From: Dimorphilus gyrociliatus
Taxonomy: Eukaryota > Annelida > Polychaeta > Dinophilidae
Reading direction: 5' to 3'
DNA: 64,000 nt
Assembly (NCBI GenBank): GCA_904063045.1
Contig: CAJFCJ010000035.1
Location: 124,001-188,000 of the forward strand
Part shown: positions 11,080 through 22,238 of the stretch, in pieces
How positions within the stretch are numbered: position 1 is the first letter of the stretch
How the letters are laid out: each line of letters starts with the position of its first letter
Translations under genes and position numbers: made by a program
Notes under the pieces: generated by a model
The model's input: only the letters and a program-made list of their open reading frames with translations
What the model was told of the DNA's origin: nothing
Databases searched by the model: none

Positions 11080-11937
11080 TTACAGTCTCAATGAACCTTC
11101 AAGCTCATCTGAAAGTGATGACACAGAAACAAATAATGAACTGGATCAAAATACAGATTCAGAGGCAAACATTATCTCTGATAGAGAAGATGAAATACCT
11201 AGTTCAGACAATGAGTCAATAATTATTGAAAGTGAAATTATTGATATAACCCATTCTGATAATGAGTCAATAATTATTGAAGGTGAAATTATTGACATAA
11301 CCCATTCAGATAATGAGTCCTCATAGTGGTAGATTCATCCCAAGATGAGAAAGAAAATACAAGTGACACAGACAATGAGTCAGTCATATTTTTAGATGAG
11401 ACTAAAATCATCTCTGAACAATTAGATTCCCAACAAGAAGTGGAACCACAATATATAGAGTTAGAAGATGGAATAACTATCAGAGTGGAACAACAACACA
11501 AAATTTTCAACCATTCAACTATAGCCAACACAGGAAGAGCTAACATGAAACAGATGTTGTGGCTTCCACTAGTGATGACTGTAATGGTGATCTGTGGCTG
11601 CATCCACTCAATAACAGTTCCGAAACCATCCTACCAAGGTGCACATGTTACAAGTGCAAACATTACCTTAACATTTAAACCACGTTATACTTTTGTTCTA
11701 ACCAACTACCAAGCCAGGCATTTGATCTAGCAGATGAGCCAACTTGTAATATAGAATCACAAGAAACCAAGACAATTACAGCTGATATCTATGAATTGAA
11801 CTTGGAAGAAATTGAAACAAGAGCAGTAAAATGTCAAGTGTATCTAAGAACTAATTTTTACACTACTATTTCTTTGGAGCAAAGAAGAGGAGATTGTTAA
11901 CTCAGTTATCAAAGTAACTCATGATCAATGCAGACAG
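11080..11937 (+). pseudogene. Acidic spacer and env N-terminus, frameshifted
   Basis: An acidic D/S/E-rich stretch includes a 57-base direct duplication (11205-11320) encoding NESIIIE-type repeats. An ORF at 11326-11730 begins in the acidic part and ends in a hydrophobic leader (MLWLPLVMTVMVICGCI, around 11552) followed by a region aligned with the env start of B1. Further frame changes between 11730 and 11937 break the env N-terminus. The hydrophobic segment probably serves as the envelope signal peptide. Confidence 0.6.
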
Positions 11938-13410
11938 ATGATAAAAGACAAACGATCTTTTCAAGGAAAACCTTTAATGGTGAAAAGAAACACTTGGATC
12001 CACCAAGATCAGTTTCCTGCTGCCTACACATGGCCAACAACGACCAAGGTGCTGGAATACACCACAATTATCCAGTTTGGCAAAGCATATTGGCAACCTC
12101 CTAATATGAAAATTACAACTAATCTGGACTACCTGGAAGATTGTTTACCAGGGCAGTCCTATTGTGAGACAGAAGAGGCAATTATTGTCTTTAGAAACCT
12201 CAAGAATAATTACACACTTGGGCAACAATCACCATGGATAAAAATTAGCAACAGAATTAGTTGTATCAAATTTGCTGGTCACTATTCTTGTCCAGGGTAT
12301 TCTATTCTGGACATCCCTTATCAAGATAAGTTTATTGATGGAATTGGTGGTCCTGGAACAAAAGTACTAGTACCACTGGAGGAACAGAGTTTAATACAGG
12401 AAACAAGCAAGGAACACCTATACAATTTGCTACAATATCAGAAGATTGGCAAAAATGAAGAAAAACGACTATTAAACTATCCCAATAAAGTTAAAGAACA
12501 AATTATACTATACAAGCGAAACAACCCCTTACCAAGTCTTAACCAATGGTACAGAGAAACAAACACAAAGTATAAACTAATGAGAAATAAAGGCACACTC
12601 AAGGAAGTTGTGATATATCATCTACAACAACCCATTAGTCCATCTTACTGGGAGCTGGATAACTATTATATCCAAGAAATGCTGCAAGCAGTCATTTGGA
12701 CAAGGGCAACAAGACAATCTGTGACGATTTCAAAATATGTATACAATGAGAAAAGAATCAAAAACAAGGTATTACCAACATTGGGCATATGGTATAAAGG
12801 ACCACCAGCCAGAGAATTTAAGATTACCTATGAAGGAATTTATTTTACTCTACACATGAGAATGGCTAAAAAGCAGATGAAGAAGGAAGCAAAACTGAAA
12901 CATAAGATAAGTAAAAACCCATACCACAAATTCCCATTGGAAATGAGAGAAGCTGCCCAAACATCTACCTTACTACATGGTATTGATTCAAATTTTAAGA
13001 ATTTAAAAAAGTTTACCCAACAGCTGTCAAGTCTTCTCTGCAATCAATTTGTTCAAAGAAGCAGAATGATGGCATTACTAGCAAATTTGGATCCTCAATT
13101 GACCACAGTGTTAACAAATGAGTTGGGAATGCACAGTAGTCAGATGGGAGAATTAGCTATAATTAAACAATGTTCACCAATAGCCTCAACAGAAGTAGTT
13201 TGTGACTTAAGCATGATAAAAAAGAATAACAAATGTTCTCAATTTTTACTTGTCACCATGAACAACCTGCTTTCCAAGTAGAACCAGTTACTCATGTTTT
13301 ACAGCAAGTCAATCCTGAAGAGATTACCTATAATGAGTGTAAGTCTAACAAGTTATTCTACAAAACAACTCACAACCCATTAAATCCTATAAGAAACCAA
13401 CCAATGAAAG
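11938..13410 (+). pseudogene. Env-like glycoprotein, main ectodomain part
   Basis: A 447-codon ORF (to 13281) aligns with the env ORFs of B1 at 56414-57169 and 55764-56300: shared TTNLDYLEDC, DIPYQDKFIDGIGGPGT and ALLANLDPQL type segments, many cysteines and tryptophans, and spacing typical of a retroviral ectodomain. A frame change near 13281 precedes the last stretch, which is cut at 13410 by the MULE insertion. The distal part resumes at 16644. It is classed as env by position, signal peptide, cysteines and the later membrane anchor; no known fusion-protein class is recognised. Confidence 0.7.
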
Positions 13411-13419
13411 ACAAAACGT
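13411..13419 (+). repeat. Left 9-bp target-site duplication of MULE-1
   Basis: ACAAAACGT, identical to 16635-16643 on the other side of the MULE. Nine bases is the usual duplication length for Mutator-like elements. Confidence 0.93.
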
Positions 13420-13570
13420 GAATACGACAGAAGTCGCCCAGGGCAGAAGTAGCCCAGGACAGAAGTCGCCCAGACATTGATAGAAGTCGCCCAGAGCTGT
13501 GACAGAAGTCGCCCAGAAGTGTGATAGAAGTCTCCCAGGACTATGACAGAAGTCGCCCAGAAGTGTACTA
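13420..13570 (+). repeat. Left terminal inverted repeat of MULE-1, built of tandem subrepeats
   Basis: It consists of eight or so spaced copies of a core like CAGAAGTCGCCCAG. The order and the odd spacer bases match the reverse complement of 16485-16634 almost base for base, so it is one long inverted repeat with internal tandem structure. Such structure could offer an array of transposase sites. Confidence 0.92.
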
Positions 13571-13894
13571 GAAGTTTACAGTATGCTTAATAAAATGCAA
13601 AATATATGAAAATAATTTATGAAGTAGTTTGTATTTATTATTTGTAATCTCTGAGTGATAATGAAAGAAATTGTTTACCAGTTTTTTTGTAGAGTAATGT
13701 TTTACCACTTGATTTGTTGTGAAAATTGAATTGTTAGCTATTCGAATTAAGTGATTTTCTGCATTTAATCCTTCAAAAGTAACAATTGTTTTGATAAAAA
13801 TATTAGTCTCTTTAAAATCATGTATATATCTTACAATTTTTTTTTAATTCTCATGATCTTTGACATAACAGGTATTTGAAAGAAATTTATCAAC

Positions 13895-14655
13895 ATGGCA
13901 AAATTCTGCTTTGAATGTAGAAAAAATTAATAAACTAAAACAAGGAACATGTTCTCATTGTTCTCACAAACTTCATTGGACATGCTTATCAGGTTAGATT
14001 TTTCATATTTAAATCTTAATGTTTATGTTTAATTTTGTTAGATGGATTATGCTCCATTTGCATCTATTCAAATCAGAAGTTTGAAAATTGTTTTGAGAAG
14101 GTGTGATAATAGTTGTACAATCAAAGATGCAACTAAAGAATCTACTATTGAGGGAAATATTAAAGAGCCAATAAAAAATGCTGTAGAGAAAGATAAGACA
14201 TTAGCAAACATTACGGTTACTTCTATGGATGTTGATCATGAACAAGTTGTTTCTCATTTCTCAGCAGATGCTATTGAAGCAAATGAGCTACCTTTAAAAG
14301 ACATGAACACAGATGAAATCAACTGTGCTGCATCAACTATGGAGGCAACTTTGGATGATGAGAGAATACCAACTGTTGAAGATGTTGAGGATTCCTTTGA
14401 AAGTTTACCAGAGGAGATTGATGAGGCAGATGGTCATTTCAAAGTATTTGAAAATGGAAGTCAAAGAGAAAAAAGTTGCTTGTACACAATAATAATTCTT
14501 TTACTATAAAAGGACAGTACAAAAGTAGTACTATTTGGATATGTAGTGTCAGGAACAAGAAAATCAGATGCCTGCCAGTATAATTCAAAGAGGTAGCAAT
14601 TTTCACTTAGGTTCTAAATCACACATTCATCCACCTAAAAAAACTTAGAGCAAAA
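13895..14655 (+). pseudogene. MULE-1 accessory protein: PHD finger, acidic linker, FLYWCH finger
   Basis: ATG 13895 opens MAKFCFEC, followed after a small frame change by TCSHC, a HxxC pair and, across a GT..AG intron (about 13985-14041), LCSIC. Together these give the C4HC3 ligand order of a PHD finger; the intact-looking relative at 53969 has the same order. The following 155-codon ORF (14042-14509) is acidic. From 14468 frames must be changed to read a FLYWCH-like zinc finger: a WIC cysteine, a second Cys, then SHIHPP at about 14630. Several frameshifts show that it is dead. Confidence 0.6.
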
Positions 14656-14707
14656 CATTGAAATTAAACTGACAGCAAAACAAAGTGGAAAATGTAATAT
14701 TAATGTA

Positions 14708-15850
14708 AGTGGAAAAAGATTAGCTGAAAATGCTATACTCCCATATGCAAATATGGGCAATATCTTGAAGGTAGATACTTGTAAAGAAATGATTAATTAC
14801 CATAGAAGAAAAACTCAGCCTACTGAACCTATTGGAAGAAATTTTCTTTTAAATAATACTTTCATACCAGATGATTTTTTAAGAAAAGATATTTTTGAAA
14901 ATGGTGAAAGAATCATTATTTTCTCCACATTGAAGCAACTCAATCTGCTTTCAGTTTCAAAAATTTGGTATGTGGATGGAACTTTTAGCATTGTAAAACA
15001 ACCTTTCAAACAGCTGTTTTCTATTCATTCATTTTTGAAGAAAGAGGGAGCATTAAAAAATTCCTCTACTCTTTGCTTTTATGACATCAAAGAAGAAAAA
15101 AGCATACAATATTTTGTTTAGGGTAAGGGTATTTATAAAAATACAATTTTTTCAAAGTAAATAACATTTTATTAACAGACACTAAATGAACTTTTGGAAT
15201 ACAAAACACCAAAGAAAATTGTTCTGGACTATGAAAGAGCAGTATGGAAAGCTGCATTAGACAATTGGGAAAGTGTTACACTAACAGGCTGTTTATTCCA
15301 TTGGAATCAAGCTGTTTACAGAAAAATTCAGGTGAAAATGAGGCTATTTTTATATAAGATGATTTACTCTACATTTTTTGTTTTAATAGGAACTTGGATA
15401 TTCATCAGACTTTAAAAAAAAAGAGGACAGTGGTTTGAAATGAGGCAGCTTATGGCATTACCATTTCTTCCATTTCACATAATTCCAATAGAATTTGGAA
15501 GAATTAAGGATTACCTTCAATCAGTAAAAAAACTAGGTGATCTAATAAAGTACTTTGAAAGGAATTGGATGATGGATAGAATTTGGTCACCAAAGCAATG
15601 GTCAATTTATAAAAATGCTATTAGAACTAATAATGATGTGGAGGGGTTCCATAATCGGCTAAATGGCAATTTAAGAGCAAATTCTTCATTCTATTTGGTA
15701 GTAGATGAATTAAAACGAGAGGCAGATCTTATCCCAGCATATCAAAGAATGCTATCAGAGAGAAAGATATTAAGATATCAAAGAAGACAATATAAAATAT
15801 GCAGAATGAAATATTTAAAATTTGGGAGAAATTTGAAGCTCATCAGATGA
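14708..15850 (+). pseudogene. MULE DDE transposase
   Basis: Exon pieces 14708-15121, 15179-15331 and 15390-15850 are separated by GT..AG introns of about 57 and 58 bases. Conserved blocks appear in order: WYVDGTFSI (first catalytic Asp), IVLDYERAVWKAA (second Asp), GCLFHWNQAV (typical Cys/His block of MULEs) and RTNNDVEGFHNRLN (catalytic Glu). A TAG just before the first donor and a frame change at the poly-A run near 15420 disable it. In animals this domain usually follows a FLYWCH finger, as here. Confidence 0.75.
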
Positions 15851-15945
15851 CTTCATCACAAGTTTTGGAAAAATGTTGTCAACTCTACTCAGAAATGAAA
15901 TGAAATGCATAAGATTTGTAGTTTAAAACTCATTACTGTACTTTG

Positions 15946-16095
15946 TAGTGTTGTTGTCAACATGTTTGGTTATGTAATATCTTATCTTTTGCCTATAAAA
16001 GGGCTTGATTCTGGTAGTTCGGTACCATCTACCCTAGAGGCAACATCACTCTACTACTTCTAGCATCATGTGGTGGGTACCATTAATATCATATC
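15946..16095 (+). promoter_or_regulatory. Promoter-like module, copy 1
   Basis: A TATA box (CTATAAAAGGG, about 15992) is followed by CTTGATTCTGGTAGTT, a short leader and an ATG next to a donor-like GTGGGTA. The same module occurs at 37557-37880 and, inverted, at 51425-51770. The arrangement suggests a Pol II promoter plus first exon that has been copied around by mobile elements. Confidence 0.45.
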
Positions 16096-16107
16096 TACAA
16101 TTTTTTT

Positions 16108-16200
16108 ATTGTCATGATCTTTGACATAAGAGGTATTTGAAAGAAATTGATGAACATGGCAAAATTCTGCTTTGAATGTAGAAACAAATTTAATAAATTA
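16108..16200 (+). repeat. Second copy of the MULE PHD-gene start
   Basis: It repeats 13850-13940 with few differences, including MAKFCFECR, but here the following bases keep the frame open longer (AGAAACAAATTT) than in the main copy. It is probably an internal duplication. Confidence 0.75.
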
Positions 16201-16484
16201 AATGAAATGCATAAGATTTTTAGTTTAAAACTCAATACTGTACTTTGTATTGTGATTGTGGGAATTTTCTGCTGTACTGATCCAAATAGAACCTCAAGTT
16301 TGTGCACAAGTTTAAGCAAATAAATGATATTTATGTGAAACCTTCAACAGAATGCCAGTATTTTATTATTTAATTCATTCACTATTTAGTTATTATTAAA
16401 TGATGCATTCTATATTTATTAATACTTATTATATATTTCAATTGTCAGAAATCAATAGAAACAAAGAACAAACACATTATGTCT

Positions 16485-16634
16485 TCTACAGTTCTAGGCG
16501 ACTTCTGTCATAGTCCTGGGCGACTTCTATCACAGTTCTGGGCAACTTCTGTCACAGCTCTGGGCGACTTCTATCAATTTCTGGGCGACTTCTGTCCTGG
16601 GCGACTTCTGCCCTGGGCGACTTCTGTTGTTCCC
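16485..16634 (-). repeat. Right terminal inverted repeat of MULE-1
   Basis: Reverse complement of 13420-13570 with a handful of substitutions. The outermost 14 bases (GGGAACAACAGAAG read inward) align with GAATACGACAGAAG on the left. Confidence 0.92.
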
Positions 16635-16643
16635 ACAAAACGT
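16635..16643 (+). repeat. Right 9-bp target-site duplication of MULE-1
   Basis: ACAAAACGT, identical to 13411-13419. Confidence 0.93.
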
Positions 16644-17085
16644 ATGTGTATTATTCAGAAAGAGGATGCAGATTTCACACTGTGTCTGCAAAATCCATGC
16701 AGTTACATATCCACAATCACCTTTCTGAACCAAAAATTGAAATTGCCAGATTAGCTGATCTACTCCACCATGGGGTAAAGAAGGATATTGCATACCAGCA
16801 CTCAAAAATTAAGCAAGTTATCAGTTCACTGGAACAGAAGCAGGCAAGGTATGATAACATGGTCACTGTTGCAGAGAAAAATGGCATTGTACCCAATTTA
16901 TCTGGAATTAAAAAGTTTTTCCATAGTTGGTATATAAACCTGGGAAAACACTTTATGTTATCATACGAAATATTTGTTTGAGTATTGTAGTGTCAATGGT
17001 ATGTATCATCATTTTCAACTATATTATTGGAAGAAGAAAACAAAGAGAAGAAATTGCTACCCAAGTGAGAGCAAGATAACTCTCC
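16644..17085 (+). pseudogene. Env-like glycoprotein, distal part with membrane anchor
   Basis: The first segment (16646-16981) matches the env of B1 after its YYTKKGCRF region, here YYSERGCRF, and continues with a charged helical stretch. After a stop at 16979 another frame reads a hydrophobic anchor (VVSMVCIIIFNYIIG, near 17000) followed by a basic tail. The anchor supports an envelope role, but the frame break and the MULE insertion upstream make the gene non-functional. Confidence 0.65.
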
Positions 17086-17199
17086 TGAAAACCCAAAACT
17101 AATGAAACAAAGTTGTAGCTTTAGTCAACATCAAACTAATGAAGAAGAACAACCACCTGTAATTCTCATTAAATCAAGATGAAGGGACTCATCTTCACA

Positions 17200-17213
17200 A
17201 AGAAGGGGGAAGT
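17200..17213 (+). other. Polypurine tract of element A
   Basis: AAAGAAGGGGGAAG lies directly before the 3' LTR, the expected place for the plus-strand primer of reverse transcription. Confidence 0.75.
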
Positions 17214-17848
17214 TGTACAACTTTGGTTATATTTTACATGCTTGAACTCTATTATTTTATGCAACATATACATGTACATCTTAAAACCTACGCAAGAAAA
17301 TGCTATAACATTGGCCAAACATAAGTCTGATTAGTCAGCTTGAAGGCTCATCTTTAATTACCAATAAAGGTTTGGCCAAGTTATAATTTAATTAACTTGC
17401 CTAGGGTGTGGCCAAGTTATAATTCAATTAACCTTCCTAAATGTTGAACCTTGTAACATCCTGTTACTAAAGATAAATATGAACTACACATTTCGGCAAC
17501 TGTAAAGTGATGATTGGATGTCAGAGACAAACCTCAAAGTATTTAAATCCTCATTATTCTCATTTGGCATGCAGCTTCCATCTGGACCCAAGGACCTGGG
17601 AAAATCATCTGGAAACAACCTCCACTGGAACCATCCATCTACTCCTCAACATTAGAAGACAGTTTGGTAATTTGGCAACCTGCTTTTACAAACTATCTAC
17701 TCTGCTATCGAACTCTCATATTGTTACTTGCTTAAGTATTATTATTGCGAATAAACCGTTTTAATTTAAACATTTGTTTAAAGGTTCGAGTAGAACCAGT
17801 ATTGTTATAACTTGCAAACGCATAGATTTTGCCAGCAAGAGCAGTACA
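17214..17848 (+). repeat. 3' LTR of element A
   Basis: 635 bp from TGTACAACTT to GCAGTACA. An AATAAA lies near 17750. The terminal TGTAC/GTACA pair is shared with LTR family B. Confidence 0.9.
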
Positions 17849-18284
17849 TTATGAATGTAAGAGTGTTTGAATTGTATATTGGAGTTTTAGTGTGCTTTTT
17901 AATAATTTGATTGTAATTATCTGTTTTTAATTGAGATAAAGCTTTGTTGTTTGGTAGATAGATTAATACTTTGATTATAAATTTCTGTAGTAACTACATT
18001 GATTTATTCAACTCCAACAGTTCTAAAATTTAAGTAACACTTGGAACAAAAGTGATTAATTTAGTATTAATCTATTGAATTGTGTTTGAAAGATTTTTTC
18101 TTCTTTTCTAGAGATGCATAGTTGGTTGAGCTACCCAAAGGAAAAGCAAATCAGCCAACATTTATTAATTTCAGTAGAGCAAACCTGATGCTACAGTTAA
18201 AATATATTTTTAGAGTATATAAAATTATGTAAACAACAATTTTGCTAAAACTTTTGTACCTTTTCTGATGAATCACTTTTTAAC
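17849..18284. other. No gene seen
   Basis: AT-rich sequence to the right of element A with no ORF, repeat or RNA gene that I can support. Confidence 0.6.
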
Positions 18285-19375
18285 AATGTCTTTACTTGGT
18301 GATGAAAAGCTGGAAGAAGAAAAAGAATTATTAGATGGATTAATTTAATTGTACAGAATTTTCAAGAAGAATTAACAAAGTTATTAAAGAGATATTATGA
18401 AAAAAATGAACTTGAAACATTATTTTTATTTGAAACCATTGCTTCAAGCAATGGAAAATTGGCAAGAAATAGAAAAGTTACTACATTTTTTTAAAATTAA
18501 AATTTTTGGGCCTGAATCAACTGAAATTAGCTGATGAGCTTTGTGGAGAAATAAAAATATTTTTTATGACAATGAGCAGGAAAATCAGGAAGAACAAATT
18601 CTGTGTTAATTAGCCAAGAGCAAGAAGAGGACACCATCCTGAGGAAAGTGTCAGTAGAACAGAGTCTTCTCAGCAACAGCACCTGAGGAACAACTGGCAG
18701 TAGAACAAGACTTTCTCAGCAACAGCATCCTGAGGAACAACTGGCAGTAGAACAAGAGTCTTCTCAGGAACCAGAAGAAATACAAAAGATCATGCTGAAG
18801 AATATGAGGAAGATGAAGACCTGTTGAGGAAGAAGAGGATGAACAAGAAGATGTAGAAGAATTTTACTATCATGAGCAGATGATGGAAGTAGAAAAGAGG
18901 AATTGATAAGAGTGAACCACAAAATAATGTACAACAAAGTGATACAAACAATGAAATGTACAAAGTGATCAAAGAGAGAAATGAAAAATTTTTTTTACTA
19001 AAAAGCATGTGTTATCTCACAAAAATGAACAATTATTATATCAATGAGGGAAATTCAGAATCACAAAAACTCATTTTAAAATCTCTAATACCTGACCTTC
19101 AACCAACTGCTAAAATTATTTTTGTTAGCAATTATTTTATAAATTTAACCAAAAAAGAATTTGATATCATTTTAAAGAATTTGGAGGTAAAGGATATGCA
19201 ATTTATTCTTTTTAAAAAGTTATCTTTGAAAAGAATAGAAAATATTTTAATCAACTGGCACCTGGAAAACAAAGTTATTATTTTTGTTGTGAAAAAATAT
19301 CCAAAAAATATTCAAAGAAATACCAACAACCCTAACCAACAAGGTATTTCTTCAAAAGAATTTTCTTCCTTATAA
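18285..19375 (+). pseudogene. Decayed acidic, Glu/Gln-rich protein gene
   Basis: A start MSLLGDEKLEEEKEL at 18286 stops early; related coding-like pieces follow in other frames. Between about 18610 and 18780 two or three copies of a roughly 63-bp unit encode E/Q-rich repeats (LAVEQESSQ type), then a very acidic run. The longest open part (18956-19375, 139 codons) is lysine/leucine-rich and contains LTKKEFDIILKNLEVKDMQF. I do not recognise it. Multiple frame breaks suggest a pseudogene, although unseen introns could join some pieces. Confidence 0.35.
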
Positions 19376-19639
19376 AATGGAAAGCCTTTTTAAAATTGCT
19401 AGATTCAATTTTATAGATTTCACCTTTAAAAATTATAAAAAAGAGCAAACTTGTCTCTTAAAATTCATGAAAAAATTTTTAAAACAATTGTATAGACAAT
19501 AACTTTATTCATTTCTCTTACTTTTATATGTTTTTAATACTAGATTATAGAGATTTCTTTTTTTTTTCCAATTTATATTACTTTTTTCTTTTTAATACAA
19601 ATTGCTTTTAAAACAAAAATTACCCAGCCTTTGATTCAT

Positions 19640-21670
19640 TTTTTCATTTTAATTTACAATACTTTAATATATTCTTATTCTGCCAATAATTTTGCTTCAA
19701 ATTTGATCAAAATCAGTGCAGTAGTTGCTGAGCTATGATTTTCTTTCAACATTGTAATTTAACACTTTTTTTGGTATATATATACAACAAAAATATTCGT
19801 CATAAAAAAATCAAATTTGTTAATATTTAAGTTAGAGCTTTCAAATTTGGTGCATATACTAATATCACTACGCCAATCTCAAATCTTTTTACAGAATTCA
19901 GTTATCTCTTACGGTTCCAGAGTTATGGCGCCTTCAAAATTTGTTTATTATTTCTTACATATAAGCAGCCAATAGAAAATATTTGTCAGGGATGAATTAA
20001 ATCTCTTAGGAATTAACATACATCTTTGTTATTCTGTACATAGAATAATATTACTACACTGTTCATAAATCTTTTTACAGAATTCAAGTATCTCTTATAT
20101 TTTGAGAGCTACATTTACTTAATATTTAATGCATATTCCTTATATAATTCATTATAATAATTAATGTTTTTTAAATGACAAATACTTAATTAATGTACTG
20201 AATGTCTTTCTAATTGTACATATTTTTTTCTGACAATAATTATGGTTCAAATTTGATCAAAATCGGCCCAGTAGTTGCTGAGATATGCATTCTTTTGAAT
20301 GTTGTGCTTTAACACTGTTACAGGCTAATATAGATAAAAAAATATTTGTCATAAAAAAATTAAATTTGTTAATTTTTAAGATAGAGCTTTCAAATTTGGT
20401 ACATAAGCTAATATATTCTTACGCCAATCTCAAATCTTTTCACACAATTCAATTATCTCTTATGGTTTCCTAGCTAGGTTACCTTGAAGTTTAGTAGCAT
20501 CTTCCTTATATAATTCATTATATAATTTTTTTTTTTTAAATGGAAAATATTGTGTTTGTGTAACTAATATATTTCTAATTATCCATGTCTTCTTCTGCCA
20601 ATAATTTTACTTCAAATTTCATCAAAATCTGCCAGGTAGTTGCTGAGATATGGATCTTTTTTAATGTTATGTTTAAACTCAGTTGTATGACATAAAAATA
20701 AAACATTTGCCAAAAAAAACTAGATTTGTTATCAATTATGATAGAGCTTTGAAATTTTGTACATATACTAATATAGGTATTCTAATCTCAAATCTTTTTA
20801 CAGAATTTTGTTATCTCTTATAGTTTTTGAGCTACGTTGCCTTGAAGTTTAGTGCATCTCTTTTATGTAATTCATTAAATAATTTATTTTTTTATATAAG
20901 TTACTTTTGAACAGTACATTAAATGTCAGCCTATAATCATATTTTCGTCACAAAATTTTTATTCTGTTATTAATTAAGTTAAAGCTTTCAAATTCTGTAC
21001 GTAGATTGATATTATTACGCCTATATCAAATCTTTTTACAGAACTTAATTATCTTTTATGGTTCAAAAGATATGGCGCTGTCAAGTTTTATTCATTATTC
21101 TTTGTTTGTGAGCTTTATGAAATATTCGTCAGGGTTAAACTAACTCTGTTATTAATAATCATAAAGCTTTCAAAGTTGGTACATAGATTAATATTAGTGG
21201 GCCTATTATAAATCCTTTTACAGAATCCAAATATCTCTTTTAGCTCAAAAGTTATGGCAACTTTATATTTTAATTGATACTTTGTATATAGACCTACAAA
21301 AAACATTTGTCATCTGAAATCTAACTTTGTTATTACTTAACTTAGAGCTTTGAAACTTGGTATATTGACTATTTTTGGTTTGCCAATCTCAAATCTGCTT
21401 ACAGAATCCAAATATCAGTTACTATTAGAAGTTAAGGTGTTTTACAGTTTGCTATTATAAGGAAATTAGAAACAATTCCAACAGAGTGTTTATGTAGAAA
21501 AATTTTCTACCTACCAGAATGGAAAGTACATTTAAAATAGCCAAACTGCAGTTTATTGACTAATTGTTGTTAATTAAGATAGAGATTTGAAATTCAGTAC
21601 ATACACTAATACTATAATGCTGATATCAAGTTACAACAAACTCTTATCTCTCTTTAACATGTTTGTAGAA
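19640..21670. repeat. Field of diverged interspersed repeats, about 100-bp core
   Basis: A core reading roughly TAGAGCTTTCAAATTTGGTA, then CTCAAATCTTTTTACAGAAT and ATCTCTTATGGTTC, recurs with starts near 19831, 20381, 20741, 20978, 21161, 21341 and 21579, plus a partial near 20028. Three copies are preceded by AATTTGATCAAAATC and CAGTAGTTGCTGAG. Spacing is irregular and divergence high. Motifs of this kind are common in invertebrate non-coding DNA. No coding sequence is seen. Confidence 0.75.
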
Positions 21671-22200
21671 CTTTCTCACACTCAGATGTAATTTGATTAT
21701 CAGTGATTTTAAAGTTTACTAACTAACTTCATGTTTCCACATTGGTGTTATATAATTTTATCTAGGCCAGATTAGCTTATGGCATGTTCCCACAGGATTT
21801 TCCATGTGTCTTATATATATTATAAATGTTTTTTTCACAGAAATCATTTATAGTTTGAAGATTAAGGAGTCAACATCACCTTAAAAATAGCTGGTCTTAT
21901 GAACAACTTCTACAATTCCTTTCAAAATATACATCCTTCAATGATAGAATGGTATGTAGATATGTCATTGAACAGGAAAGTGTGTTATATATATTTTGAA
22001 TGTTTTATTCACATGGTTCATATTTAGTTTGAAGAATAAGGAGTCAAAATCACATTTAAAATACCCAGTTAAATGAACATCCCCTACAATTGCTGATGAT
22101 TTTAAAATGGTATGTACAAATTCTGATATACAGTATCATAATACATAGCACTTTCAATATGATATATATTAAAAAAAAACCTGAAGAAGTGAATTCCCTA
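21670..22200. other. No gene seen
   Basis: AT-rich DNA with two loosely similar stretches (near 21840 and 22010: TTCACA...TTTAGTTTGAAGAATAAGGAGTCAA). Nothing else is supported. Confidence 0.5.
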
Positions 22201-22238
22201 TTGGAATCCTTCAACCTCTCTGTAGGTGTAGGTTAATA

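Larger units (their letters stand above)
13420..16634 (+). mobile_element. MULE-1, Mutator-like DNA transposon in env of element A
   Basis: A 3215-bp element bounded by inverted repeats of about 150 bp and by identical 9-bp duplications. It carries degraded genes for a PHD-finger/acidic/FLYWCH protein and a MULE DDE transposase. Env sequence of element A is interrupted exactly at the duplication and resumes after it. Internal oddities are a copy of a promoter-like module (15946-16095) and a second copy of the PHD gene start (16108-16200). Confidence 0.92.
5287..17848 (+). mobile_element. LTR retroelement A (Ty3/Gypsy type, gag-pol-env), mosaic
   Basis: In order: a truncated 5' LTR (5287-5800), a foreign antisense integrase scrap (5801-6019), gag-pol (6110-about 10480), a second protease plus acidic region (about 10500-11500), env (about 11540-13410 and 16644-about 17080), a purine-rich tract and the 3' LTR (17214-17848). 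Protease, reverse transcriptase, RNase H and integrase come in the Ty3/Gypsy order, and an env-like ORF follows pol as in errantivirus-like elements. Frameshifts near 8626 and 9967 and others in env, plus a nested MULE, make it defective. The bases flanking the two outer LTR ends do not match, consistent with rearrangement at the 5' end. Confidence 0.85.

Noticed and set aside
17507-17764. ORF within the 3' LTR of element A
   Set aside because: Lies wholly in LTR sequence; the corresponding 5' LTR does not keep it open and no protein family is suggested.
17760-17800. tRNA B-box-like GGTTCGAGTAGAACC in LTR A
   Set aside because: No acceptor stem, A box or cloverleaf can be formed; it is a short palindrome-like LTR motif.
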